DNA of 64,000 nt from FEN-1297 sp963843605 (GTDB taxonomy: Bacteria > Bacteroidota > Ignavibacteria > Ignavibacteriales > Ignavibacteriaceae). Below are positions 35,546-43,554 of this stretch, one piece after another. Each line of letters opens with the position of its first letter. Positions within the stretch are counted from its first letter, which is position 1. Location: the NCBI GenBank assembly GCA_963843605.1, contig CAWJLA010000005.1, forward strand, positions 248,001 to 312,000. Direction: 5' to 3'. Both the position numbers and the translations under genes were made by a program. Under the pieces are notes generated by a model. That model was not told the DNA's origin. It did no database searches and saw nothing but the letters and a program-made list of their open reading frames with translations.

Positions 35546-36649
35546 TTAAAGTGTACCTTTTGTTTTTACCAAAGAGAACGGTTTTTCAGGTATATAATTT
35601 GTATTTGCTTTATCCCATTCCTCTTCTTTGTTATCGGCTATCTCCTCAGGCAAAACACATATTACGGAGCCGTCATTATTAAACTCAAGTGGCTCCAGAA
35701 TTTTCGTAAATAGTACCGGATCAGTTTTATGTTTTTTTAATATCCATTCCTCGACATCGCTTGCGGGAAAACCTAATGAAACTTCTATTTCTTCAAGATC
35801 AGGCTTTGTCTCAGGAGGTACGGGGCGAGGCTGTTTTGGTTTTAACTCCTGAGGACATTTTCCGTTAATGATTACCTGGTCATAAAATTCACATGTAAAC
35901 AGGTTTGAACCTTTTGTCGGAGGTTTATAACGGTATTTATAACATGACTTCAGAGATCCAATTTCACATGGTATAACTGCATTCGGTTCAAGAACAAATA
36001 TCACGACTCTGCGGTTGGGTTCGTTTTCCAAATCTCTCGTTGTCTTATCTTTTGAGGTCGAAGCAGGAATAACAGGATTAAATTCACTACAACCGCTAAA
36101 CGCCTTTGGAGTACAAAAATCCGTTTTGAGGTTTAAGGGTTTAGAAATCAGATGTTCCATATAATCTTTATATAACTGCAGCAAATTTTTATTGTTATAT
36201 TTTGATCCAGAGGTTCCAATATATGCTTCAATAGGAAGGGTTGGTTTTGGTTGACTGCCTCCCGCTCCGTTACCGTTAAGTGCTAGCACAACCTGTTGAA
36301 TCTCTATTCTGCCCCATGCTTCATGATGATGAAGACTTAGCCAATCCTTATAATTATGTGATAGAAACGATGATATAGATCTTGACCGACGATCGCTTAG
36401 ATCTTTATTATACGTATCAGAACCTACATTATCTGTATGTCCATAAATATACAATTTGGCACTGGAGGGATTTGCAGACCGCATCTGCAAAATATCATCC
36501 TCAATAATGACTGCTCTTTCAGGTCTGAAAAAACTTCTGTCAAAAGAAAAGGTAATATCCTCGATTATAAGACAACTGTACATCTCTGGTATTAGGAGGC
36601 CTGAAATTTTTCTTGTTGTACCACTTTTACCCTGAGCTGTACTATCCAT
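35546..36649 (-). CDS. OmpA-like domain protein without signal peptide, T6SS-linked
   Basis: A 367-residue protein with no export signal. An OmpA-type peptidoglycan-binding domain begins at about residue 32 (ITFSFDRSFFRPERAV) with YIYGHTDNVGSDTYNKDLSD and RRSRSISSFLSH. The second half of the fold, GCSEFNPVIPAS...EPNRRVVIFVLEP, comes only after an insert of about 80 residues. A Cys-containing, Pro-rich region (KPKQPRPVPPETKP) and an acidic C-terminal segment follow. Position between a TTR adaptor and a DUF1795 gene suggests it travels with the VgrG/PAAR spike and binds cell wall in the target periplasm; that is inference. The end may be shortened by a frameshift (see next ORF). Confidence 0.8.
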   Translation of the reverse strand: MDSTAQGKSGTTRKISGLLIPEMYSCLIIEDITFSFDRSFFRPERAVIIEDDILQMRSANPSSAKLYIYGHTDNVGSDTYNKDLSDRRSRSISSFLSHNYKDWLSLHHHEAWGRIEIQQVVLALNGNGAGGSQPKPTLPIEAYIGTSGSKYNNKNLLQLYKDYMEHLISKPLNLKTDFCTPKAFSGCSEFNPVIPASTSKDKTTRDLENEPNRRVVIFVLEPNAVIPCEIGSLKSCYKYRYKPPTKGSNLFTCEFYDQVIINGKCPQELKPKQPRPVPPETKPDLEEIEVSLGFPASDVEEWILKKHKTDPVLFTKILEPLEFNNDGSVICVLPEEIADNKEEEWDKANTNYIPEKPFSLVKTKGTL

Positions 36650-36681
36650 TTGTTACCTGCTGATAAAAACTTCTAGACATT

Positions 36682-37545
36682 TTAATCCCGTTCGGATAAA
36701 ATAATATATTTTAATTTGGGAAATGTTAACTGATAACCGCCGGGAGGAACGTCTTCTATTTTAGTTGAACCTTTCGAGTTTAACTTACCCTTTTTTTCAC
36801 TACCGTCAGGTAGCTTGATTAAATAATCTAAATCCGGTATTTCTTTTCCATAAATATCATTCAGCTCAATCTCAATCCAATCCTTAAACTCCAGCAATCC
36901 AGAATCCGCAGAAACACCGGCTACTATTACACGGAAAAAATATTCCGGTGGATTGTATCCTTTTTCCGTTTCTTCTTCTGTGGGTATATCATCTGTGTCT
37001 TCGTAGTATTCATACTCCCACTCAGCTTCTATCTTTTTGTTTTTAACGATTGTTGTAAACTTGGTTATTAAATCGTGCGCTTCATCAGCATCGTGTTCCC
37101 AGATTTGTATTTCGGCTTCTGTACCTTCATATACATTTAATACATCTGCGGTAAGTTTTAATATATCGCCGCGGCGTGCTTCTTTTTTATCCCACTTAAG
37201 ATTCTTAATTTGTACCGGAGGATAGACATACAAACAATTCGATTTTTTGCTTAGTCCATGCTTGGTCAATTTAACTTCTGCATACAACTCATCTTTTGCT
37301 TTTTCGGGTACGGTTATCTGCTTCCAGTATTTGTTGCCGGATATTTTCGCTTTTATTGTTTCAAATACTTTACCAGACTTATCAGAAATTTCAATTTTTA
37401 TTTCTGAGTTGTTGCCTACAAATTGAGTAAACATTTCCAACCCAACCTTAGCACCAACGGCAGCATTTGTCCTTGTCCATAATACTTGCTGGATAGAAGA
37501 AGGAAGTTCTACTTTTTTTATTTGATCTGTGGGAGCTTGATGCAT
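36682..37545 (-). CDS. TTR-domain T6SS adaptor-like protein
   Basis: A 287-residue soluble protein. Its second half parallels the C-terminus of the PAAR protein two genes upstream: a beta-sandwich segment WDKKEARRGDILKLTADVLN and IEAEWEYEYYEDTDDIPTEE, then a transthyretin-like module DWIEIELNDIYGKEIPDLDY, LIKLPDGSEKKGKLNSKGS, GGYQLTFPKL. The DWIEIEL...LPDG...G.L...G...FP pattern is shared with C-terminal extensions of VgrG and PAAR proteins that dock effectors. The N-terminal 110 residues hold another beta domain. It lies 8 bases after the candidate effector gene, so it may be its adaptor or carrier. No catalytic motif seen. Confidence 0.8.
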   Translation of the reverse strand: MHQAPTDQIKKVELPSSIQQVLWTRTNAAVGAKVGLEMFTQFVGNNSEIKIEISDKSGKVFETIKAKISGNKYWKQITVPEKAKDELYAEVKLTKHGLSKKSNCLYVYPPVQIKNLKWDKKEARRGDILKLTADVLNVYEGTEAEIQIWEHDADEAHDLITKFTTIVKNKKIEAEWEYEYYEDTDDIPTEEETEKGYNPPEYFFRVIVAGVSADSGLLEFKDWIEIELNDIYGKEIPDLDYLIKLPDGSEKKGKLNSKGSTKIEDVPPGGYQLTFPKLKYIILSERD

Positions 37546-37553
37546 TTTAGTCC

Positions 37554-38381
37554 CTATGGTTCATGCTCAATGGTCTTCAAACCTGCTTTAGACCACAATG
37601 AAATTCCCTTTTTTTTCCCTTTATCTACCATTGTTTCACCGCTGCTAGTACAATTTTCCTCCGAACCACTATAATAATATTTAATGAAATGTCTTTTATT
37701 AAAAGCATAAATAACCGGTTTATCTTTAAAAAGTTTTCTCATTGCTTTCATTAAAGTCCGATTTTTACCGATATTACAACCAGCAAACCAGATATGAGTT
37801 TCACCATCCATATGATCGGAAATGCCCTTTGCAATTATAGATATAAGTCCATCCTTCCTGTCTGTTCCATCAACATATTTATAATAATCAGACTTGGGAT
37901 TCAATAATTTATTAATTTCTTCGGCATCAAATTGATCTAGTACTTCCTTCCACCAAAAAGGAATGGATCTACTCTTCCCTAAAGAATCTTCCATGCTTAA
38001 AAGTGGGAATTTAATTTTAACTGTTTCGGTTTTCCCAGTAGCTTGATCAAAGTGTTCTATACCGTGCGTTAATATAATTAGATCACCTATCAACCTATTT
38101 TTATTTTCATCTTTAAATAGTTCTGTATAGATACCTCGGAGTAGACCCTCAAAACTTTGAAAACTTCCGAGTGATGTGACCTTTTTATTTGATTTATTAT
38201 AAATATATTTATAATAATATTCAGCATAATCATTATAGCCTAACCAAGCTTCGGAATAAAGATGTAAACGTTTTTCTTGACACCGAGGCGGGACAGGATT
38301 AGGGTTGCAAACATAACATATAGCATTGTAGATAGGGACAGTAGATACCTTCTTCTTTTTTTTATTTTTGGGAGTTCCCAT
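37554..38381 (-). CDS. Candidate T6SS effector with clan CD-like His/Cys motifs
   Basis: A 275-residue soluble protein with a Lys-rich start (PKNKKKKKV) and four early Cys (CYVCNPNPVPPRC). Two motifs suggest a caspase-like fold: a strand ending in a His-Gly, IGDLIILTHGIEH (His106), and a strand ending in a Cys, THIWFAGCNIGKN (Cys202). This HG...GC arrangement occurs in clan CD peptidases and in DUF4347-type domains (ILLYGCN). The His-Cys distance of 96 is longer than in C11 enzymes. It is sandwiched, 5 and 8 bases from each neighbour, between the PAAR-TTR protein and a second TTR protein, the usual place of a T6SS effector. No immunity gene is obvious. Activity is unproven; family not recognised with certainty. 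Confidence 0.65.
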   Translation of the reverse strand: MGTPKNKKKKKVSTVPIYNAICYVCNPNPVPPRCQEKRLHLYSEAWLGYNDYAEYYYKYIYNKSNKKVTSLGSFQSFEGLLRGIYTELFKDENKNRLIGDLIILTHGIEHFDQATGKTETVKIKFPLLSMEDSLGKSRSIPFWWKEVLDQFDAEEINKLLNPKSDYYKYVDGTDRKDGLISIIAKGISDHMDGETHIWFAGCNIGKNRTLMKAMRKLFKDKPVIYAFNKRHFIKYYYSGSEENCTSSGETMVDKGKKKGISLWSKAGLKTIEHEP

Positions 38382-38386
38382 TTTTT

Positions 38387-39493
38387 TTACTCTTTAGGGT
38401 CATAAAATGATAATGGATGATTTGGAAATTCTACTTTCCAACTAACAGGAGGAAGTTTTTCAATTTTCTTACACCCATTTGAGTCCAATTTTCCTTTTCT
38501 AATCTCACCAGTTTCGAGATAAACTATGTATTCAGCTTTAGATATAGGTTTATCATCAATATTTTTGAGTTCAATTTCTATCCAATCTTTGTAAGCCAGC
38601 ATACTCGATCTCGTTTTAATTCCTCCAATAATTGTTTCGAAGTAAAATTCCGGATTAGAATATATTCCTTTTTCCTGTTCTCCATTGGAATCACTATCAT
38701 CGTCTTCGATTACTTTATATTCCCACTCAACTTCAACTTTTTTACTTTTTACTTTAGTTTCAATTGTTTCAATAACTGCATCATCACCTTTAATATCGCG
38801 TTTATAAATTTCAATTGTAGCTACTGTTCCATCCTCAAATCCTTCAACATCTGCAGTTAGTTTTACTTTCTCTCCAACCTCGGCTTTATCCTTGGACCAT
38901 TTTGCGTTGCTAACATTAAAGAGCTGCACTTTAGCCTGTCCTTGCTTAATACTATCCCTTCTTATTCTGCCATCCGGCCTTAAAACGGATGCTGATTCTT
39001 TATTCTCAGTATCATTAAGTTTATAGTTAACGCCGCTAACAGGATTGCCTGCTTTGTCCACAAATTCAAATTCGATCCAATGTCCCTCTTTCATAGTGGA
39101 TTCTTTATTGCCGGAGGTGGCTATTATTGCACTTGCTTTTGCTGCTGCCACAGCCGGAGCACCGGCACTACCGCCGCTTGCAGCTCCACTTCCTCCTTCA
39201 CCGATTAAAACGGTTGGGCAGCCTAATGCAATTGTATCCGGAGGTCCAACACACACAAGCATATCACCCATCCTGGCAGCAGGCATTCCGCCGATAAGGA
39301 CCATCGGACTACCAAGAAGAATCGGTCCCCCAACGTGAGGAATTGGCGGCACACCCGGTGTTAACATCGGACATACGTGCATGTCACCAATACGCGCTGC
39401 AGGCATTCCGCCAATTAAAACCATCGGGAAGCCAAGCACTATGCTTCCGCCGTGTATTGTCATATCTCCTAAACGAGCGGCTGGTTTACCCAT
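38387..39493 (-). CDS. PAAR spike-tip protein with TTR extensions
   Basis: A 368-residue protein. Residues 1-100 are a PAAR domain with PAARLGDMTIHGG, two copies of GSPMVLIGGMPAARMGDM-like text and LGCPTVLIG; this caps the VgrG trimer and binds zinc. An Ala/Gly linker (about 102-125) leads to a TTR-like module HWIEFEFVDKAGNPVSGVNY, a beta-sandwich segment (WSKDKAEVGEKVKLTADVEG), and a second TTR module DWIEIELKNIDDKPISKAEY with GKLDSNGCKKIEKLPP. The extension is the likely docking platform for the effector encoded 5 bases downstream. The homologous extension in the protein two genes downstream points to duplication within the operon. Confidence 0.92.
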   Translation of the reverse strand: MGKPAARLGDMTIHGGSIVLGFPMVLIGGMPAARIGDMHVCPMLTPGVPPIPHVGGPILLGSPMVLIGGMPAARMGDMLVCVGPPDTIALGCPTVLIGEGGSGAASGGSAGAPAVAAAKASAIIATSGNKESTMKEGHWIEFEFVDKAGNPVSGVNYKLNDTENKESASVLRPDGRIRRDSIKQGQAKVQLFNVSNAKWSKDKAEVGEKVKLTADVEGFEDGTVATIEIYKRDIKGDDAVIETIETKVKSKKVEVEWEYKVIEDDDSDSNGEQEKGIYSNPEFYFETIIGGIKTRSSMLAYKDWIEIELKNIDDKPISKAEYIVYLETGEIRKGKLDSNGCKKIEKLPPVSWKVEFPNHPLSFYDPKE

Positions 39494-39667
39494 GGTTAGT
39501 TTCTGATTTCTTGTTACTTGATACTTGATTTATATAATGCATTTTTATTCTGTATTTAATAAATGCTTTAGAACAATTAAACAATCCGGCAATCTAACAC
39601 CCAATGATTATGAATAACCGCAATTGACAAATGAATAAATTTCTAATCTCCACCAAACCATAAGATA

Positions 39668-41803
39668 TTAATTTATCATCACCGGCATACCTTTAATGGT
39701 ATTAGGACCGGTAGATTGCACTGTAATCATTGTCCCTTTTACCTGCTGATTAACGCCTGCTTCTGAAGTAACATTTAATCCCTTTATTTTATATTCCATA
39801 GAGGCTTCTGATTTTATATTCATTCCTTTCTGCTTAAAGTCCATTGTCGCTTCTTCTGTTATATTGCTTCCTTTTACTTTGTAATCAGTTTGCGCTTCCG
39901 AATTTATATTTGCGGCTTTTAATGATGTGTCACCTGTTGTCTCTAAATTAAATTCCGTTGCTTTAACATCAATAGTTCCATTTGGTGCGTGCAAATCTAT
40001 GTTACCGTTTTCAGTTTTAATAACAAGTTTACTGTTTGTAATATCTATTACAAAAGTGTTTTCACCACTGCTGTCAACAAGAGTAATATTTTCGCTGCCA
40101 CTTATATCTTCAATACATATCATATGTCCGTTTTTACTCTGCACAGTAATCTTAGCGTTCTTATCGTCTAATATTAAAAGATGTCCATCTTTAGTCTGTA
40201 CCGTTACATTCTGATTTTTATCATCCATCGTAACTTGATGTTTTTGTGTAGTAGATATCTGAATTTTATCATCTTTATCATCAAAAATCATATTGTTAGC
40301 GTCAGTTGTATTAACTATTATTTGTGACTCTTTCGTTTTGTCATCCATAATAAGTTCATTGCCTGCGGCCGTTCTTATAACATTCTGCATTTTGTTCTGT
40401 GATGTTACAGGAGTAGCTGTTGAAGGATTAGGAACTGTTCCCAAACCAATGGGACGATCAGGATTTCCATCAATGCAGGACCATAGTAATTCGGTTTCTG
40501 CATGATTTGGGAAATGTATTCCATAACCCGGCCCTGAATAACCTTGGCTTAGCCTTATTGGCAATGTAGCTTCGCCATTTGATTTGTCACTAAGATCAAA
40601 TAGCATTTTAGCTTTATATCTGCCGCTGTCATCGATGAAGGCGTATTCGTCGCCGGAACCGGATTCTATTTTGGCGCTCATAATACCGCTTATCTTCGGT
40701 ACGGGCGTTACACGTGCGGGACGATAATTGACATCGAAAGGAATTGCGGTAAAGAGACATTCAAAATGCCGAGTTGTTTCATCTTCATTTGATCGATAAT
40801 TCAATAGCCCCGGTTGCGAACCTTTTAAAGATGAATTTATGATTATATATTCTGTATTCCAGGCTTCCCGGAAATAATCCTTAAGTTTAAATTTGAAACC
40901 GGAGCGCAATAACCTGCTGTCGCTTATACCGGAGAATATTCTACTTTGACAGATAAATTCCTGGTTTCTAATCTTAGCTAAGAATTCCGCCTCTTTGTCG
41001 TTTTCAAAATTGTCACCGAAATCATAATACACTCCAGGCATCTGTCCGTCAATATTACTCTGCGCCGTTAATTGTTTTTCGGGGAACATATAATTGTAAT
41101 CTTTAAGTTTTACTTCTCCGGTTACAACTTTTTCGCTGCAATTAAAATCAATGATAGTCTCCGTATCGCCGAAGTGAGCTTTATTTTCGTTAAATTCAAC
41201 ATTATCAGAATAGTGTATGGCAGGCAGATATTCATTGGAATCGGTAAACACGACTACATCTGAACCGCTGCTATGTTCGAAGTAGTAAAAGATACCCAGA
41301 TGCTCCAGCTTTCTGTTGAGGAAATTAAAACTCGTTTCCCTGTACTGAACAATATACTCGTGTTCGGGGTAGCTGTTTTTTAATCTTATTTTAAGGTGAC
41401 TTCCTCTCATCCCCGCACCGGAGAGCACTTCGGAAATAAGTTTATTGATATTCATTTTCAGATAGACGACGTTCTGATATATCAAATTTAATCGCCACAG
41501 CTTTGGTACGAGTGTAAGTTCATAATAAACGAAATCGTGATCTCTACCAAGATGTTCGAATTTAGAAATAATTCCGTGTACTTTTTCCGGCGTCTCATCA
41601 CCTCGCATGAAAGTAAATGTGGCAGGCCTATTTAATATTTTCGACGAATCAAGGCTTAATTCTTTAGTGATAATTTTCACCTTGTATTCATATAAGCCGG
41701 AAATTTTTTCTTTTCCTTCAAATGACAATACGTCCATTTTTTTATCGTTCATATCGGATAAATGGATTTCGTAATAAGGCTGGTTGGGTTCATGTTTAAA
41801 CAT
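39668..41803 (-). CDS. vgrG: Type VI secretion spike protein VgrG
   Basis: A 711-residue VgrG. The N-terminal gp27-like part runs to about 370 (VLSFEGKEKISGLYEYKVKI, FNFLNRKLEHLGIFYYFEH), followed by the gp5 OB-fold (YRPARVTPVPKISGIMSAKI, PNHAETELLWSCIDGNPDRP, IGLGTVPNPS). The rest is a triple-stranded beta-helix needle: NELIMDDKTKESQIIV, LLILDDKNAKITVQSKNGH and later short repeats ending in YKVKGSNI, FKQKGMNI, YKIKGLNV. There is no enzymatic C-terminal extension, so it is a structural VgrG that carries PAAR and effector. It heads a minus-strand operon; a 36-bp palindrome lies 238 bases upstream. Core T6SS genes are absent from the window. Confidence 0.95.
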   Translation of the reverse strand: MFKHEPNQPYYEIHLSDMNDKKMDVLSFEGKEKISGLYEYKVKIITKELSLDSSKILNRPATFTFMRGDETPEKVHGIISKFEHLGRDHDFVYYELTLVPKLWRLNLIYQNVVYLKMNINKLISEVLSGAGMRGSHLKIRLKNSYPEHEYIVQYRETSFNFLNRKLEHLGIFYYFEHSSGSDVVVFTDSNEYLPAIHYSDNVEFNENKAHFGDTETIIDFNCSEKVVTGEVKLKDYNYMFPEKQLTAQSNIDGQMPGVYYDFGDNFENDKEAEFLAKIRNQEFICQSRIFSGISDSRLLRSGFKFKLKDYFREAWNTEYIIINSSLKGSQPGLLNYRSNEDETTRHFECLFTAIPFDVNYRPARVTPVPKISGIMSAKIESGSGDEYAFIDDSGRYKAKMLFDLSDKSNGEATLPIRLSQGYSGPGYGIHFPNHAETELLWSCIDGNPDRPIGLGTVPNPSTATPVTSQNKMQNVIRTAAGNELIMDDKTKESQIIVNTTDANNMIFDDKDDKIQISTTQKHQVTMDDKNQNVTVQTKDGHLLILDDKNAKITVQSKNGHMICIEDISGSENITLVDSSGENTFVIDITNSKLVIKTENGNIDLHAPNGTIDVKATEFNLETTGDTSLKAANINSEAQTDYKVKGSNITEEATMDFKQKGMNIKSEASMEYKIKGLNVTSEAGVNQQVKGTMITVQSTGPNTIKGMPVMIN

Positions 41804-42800
41804 TTGCTAACCTGTTTTATTTATCAATTTAAACGGTCTTATGGGCAATATGATTACACCTCATATTTAACTTTTTGTATTATTGGCTGGAGAATAGTAA
41901 AGATTAAAGGAAATATATCGTATGCTATAAAAATTAATTTAAGCTTATGTTTTAGGAAATTCAGATCTATATTAAATTTGAAATATATACTCCTCCGGTA
42001 CGTAGGTACCATTTTGTGATTGAAAAATTACCTATCCTTATTAATCATAAATTAGTGATCACTAGTTTATGATTAATTTGATATATAGGTATTATCTCCG
42101 AAACGTGTAAATTCAATTACAGAAAAATGAATGAAGAGAGGAATATAAGTATATTTTTTTCCCAGGTTGAGAAAGATAAACTATGGTTAGTATTTAATGG
42201 AATAGGTCTTGATTTTTCGAATATTCGATTCTTTTCTAATTTACCATATTCTATTTTCATCTGTAAGTTTCCTCCCCGATTTAATAGAATATTGATTTAC
42301 ACACGCAAGTATTATAATAATAATTCAACAAATAGTAAAGAAAAAAGAATTATCTTCACAGCTTAATAAGAATATTTCTTTGTAAATACTGGATTACAAA
42401 TTCCCTGAACGAAGTTTACGATTTATCTAAATAAATTATTGAGAAATAATTAGCAAAAGGGAAGAGTTTTTTTCCCATGATAAAATGAAATGCCCAATTT
42501 AATAAGAGCATATAAATATTTTCCTATAATACTTAATTTGGAAAGATACTTATGAAGAATTAACTACCGTATAACAATACTTCAGGAGTACCAATGCTCA
42601 GTAATAAAAAGACCAAAAGTAAAAAGACAGCTAATTTTCACTGAAAAAGAGAAAATTGTAATTTCCAAACCATGATTCATTTATTAATTTATAGTGAGCT
42701 AAGGCTGAACAATATAATTAATATAACAACAAATCAAATTTATCTTACAAAAATGGAGTTGAAGTTCTATTCATTAAAAGTAGATCAATGGTTTGTATGA
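41804..42800. other. AT-rich region upstream of vgrG, no credible gene
   Basis: About 1 kb between vgrG and the integrase relic. Open frames here (e.g. 42127-42366) have no ribosome site, no similarity that I recognise and AT-driven composition, so I do not call them. The notable element is the palindrome listed separately. The promoter of the payload operon should lie in the left half. Confidence 0.5.
42041..42076. repeat. 36-bp near-perfect palindrome upstream of vgrG
   Basis: The two 18-base arms, TTAATCATAAATTAGTGA and TCACTAGTTTATGATTAA, are reverse complements except at one pair. No loop separates them. Further out ACCTAT and ATAGGT form outer arms. It may be an operator for a dimeric or tetrameric regulator or a cruciform-forming site. 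Confidence 0.65.
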
Positions 42801-43115
42801 CCGATTCATCCGAAGTTTAAAGAAGTATTAAGTAAAAGAATATCCGAAGTTAAATCCGGTCGCCTTCTTCAGTACTCACATATAAAAAACATGGGCAGAG
42901 CCATTCAAAGATACTTATCAATAATTAACTTGGATGGAAAAGGTTATAAACTACGTACCTTTCGAAAATATTTCATCTCCAGAAGTCAAGAAGCCGGAAT
43001 TTCAATAAGTGCAACATCAATGATTGCTGGACATTCGAATATTAAAACAACTATGGCTTACTATATCAAATTATCAGCCAAATATCTTAAAAATGAAATA
43101 ATTAAACTAGAATAA
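42801..43115 (+). pseudogene. Tyrosine recombinase (integrase) C-terminal remnant
   Basis: A 104-codon open stretch after a TGA reads PIHPKFKEVLSKRISEVKSG and continues to NLDGKGYKLRTFRKYFISRS, QEAGISISATSMIAGHSNIK, TTMAYYIKLSAKYLKNEI. It keeps the catalytic-domain features: Arg in LRTFRK, box II GHSN with His, and the nucleophile Tyr in MAYY. The N-terminal DNA-binding domain and the first half of the catalytic core are missing or scrambled upstream. The first ATG (42891) is internal. It sits 140 bases from the 3' end of tRNA-Asp, the normal place of a tRNA-targeting integrase, and is a close relative of the fragment at 15773. It should be inactive. Confidence 0.85.
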
Positions 43116-43215
43116 ACATTTGCTTCGTAAGTATAATGCTTTCGAAGCAATAATATTAAGTAACATTTAAACTTGCATCATAATCCGTTACATGAAAATT
43201 TTCTTTAAAATAGTT

Positions 43216-43246
43216 AAGCCTTATAACCTATTGAGTTATAAGGCTT
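43216..43246 (-). terminator. tRNA-Asp terminator hairpin
   Basis: A perfect 12-bp stem, AAGCCTTATAAC with GTTATAAGGCTT, and a 7-base loop, placed 8 bases beyond the 3' end of the tRNA on the minus strand. It can also end the integrase remnant transcript from the other side. Confidence 0.7.
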
Positions 43247-43254
43247 TATTCTTG

Positions 43255-43328
43255 CGGGGCCGACGAGACTCGAACTCGCGACCTCCTGCGTGACAGGCAG
43301 GCGTTCTAACCAACTGAACTACGACCCC
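43255..43328 (-). tRNA. tRNA-Asp (GTC anticodon)
   Basis: On the minus strand GGGGTCG pairs with CGGCCCC; the D-arm is GTTC/GAAC; the anticodon arm is CCTGC-CTGTCAC-GCAGG with anticodon GTC; the variable loop is AGGTC; the T-arm is GCGAG-TTCGAGT-CTCGT. Discriminator G, no encoded CCA; 74 bases. It is the intact copy at the right end of the putative island. Confidence 0.93.
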
Positions 43329-43356
43329 AGTATTTTTTTTAAGAACATACAAACTT

Positions 43357-43424
43357 CCCGACTTATAGGTCAGGATGTTCTAACCAATGACCTTGTCACC
43401 GCTATGCGGCTGAACTACGACCCC
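43357..43424 (-). pseudogene. tRNA-Asp-like 5' half with palindromic insert
   Basis: Just upstream of the intact tRNA, minus strand, GGGGTCGTAGTTCAG and TTGGTTAGAAC match its 5' acceptor and D-arm, but are split by 22 bases composed of two mini-hairpins (CCGC-ATA-GCGG and TGAC-AAG-GTCA). An altered anticodon arm follows and the T-arm is absent. A relic, not functional. Confidence 0.6.
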
Positions 43425-43554
43425 AAATAATTCGCACTTACCGAATATACTGCTTATACGAAATTTTAACGCATATTCTCTAAAAAATAGATACGAAATA
43501 TATATTTTCAATAATCCAAAATCAATATTTAGAGAAGCATTTTGAAATTATTTT

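Noticed and set aside
42127..42366. 79-codon plus-strand ORF upstream of vgrG
   Set aside because: AT-rich composition, no ribosome site, no recognisable motif; probably chance.
15773..43115. One 27-kb element bounded by the two integrase fragments
   Set aside because: The fragments are in direct orientation, but the tRNA repeat and terminator at 24.4 kb give a better left border; nothing att-like is seen at 15.8 kb.
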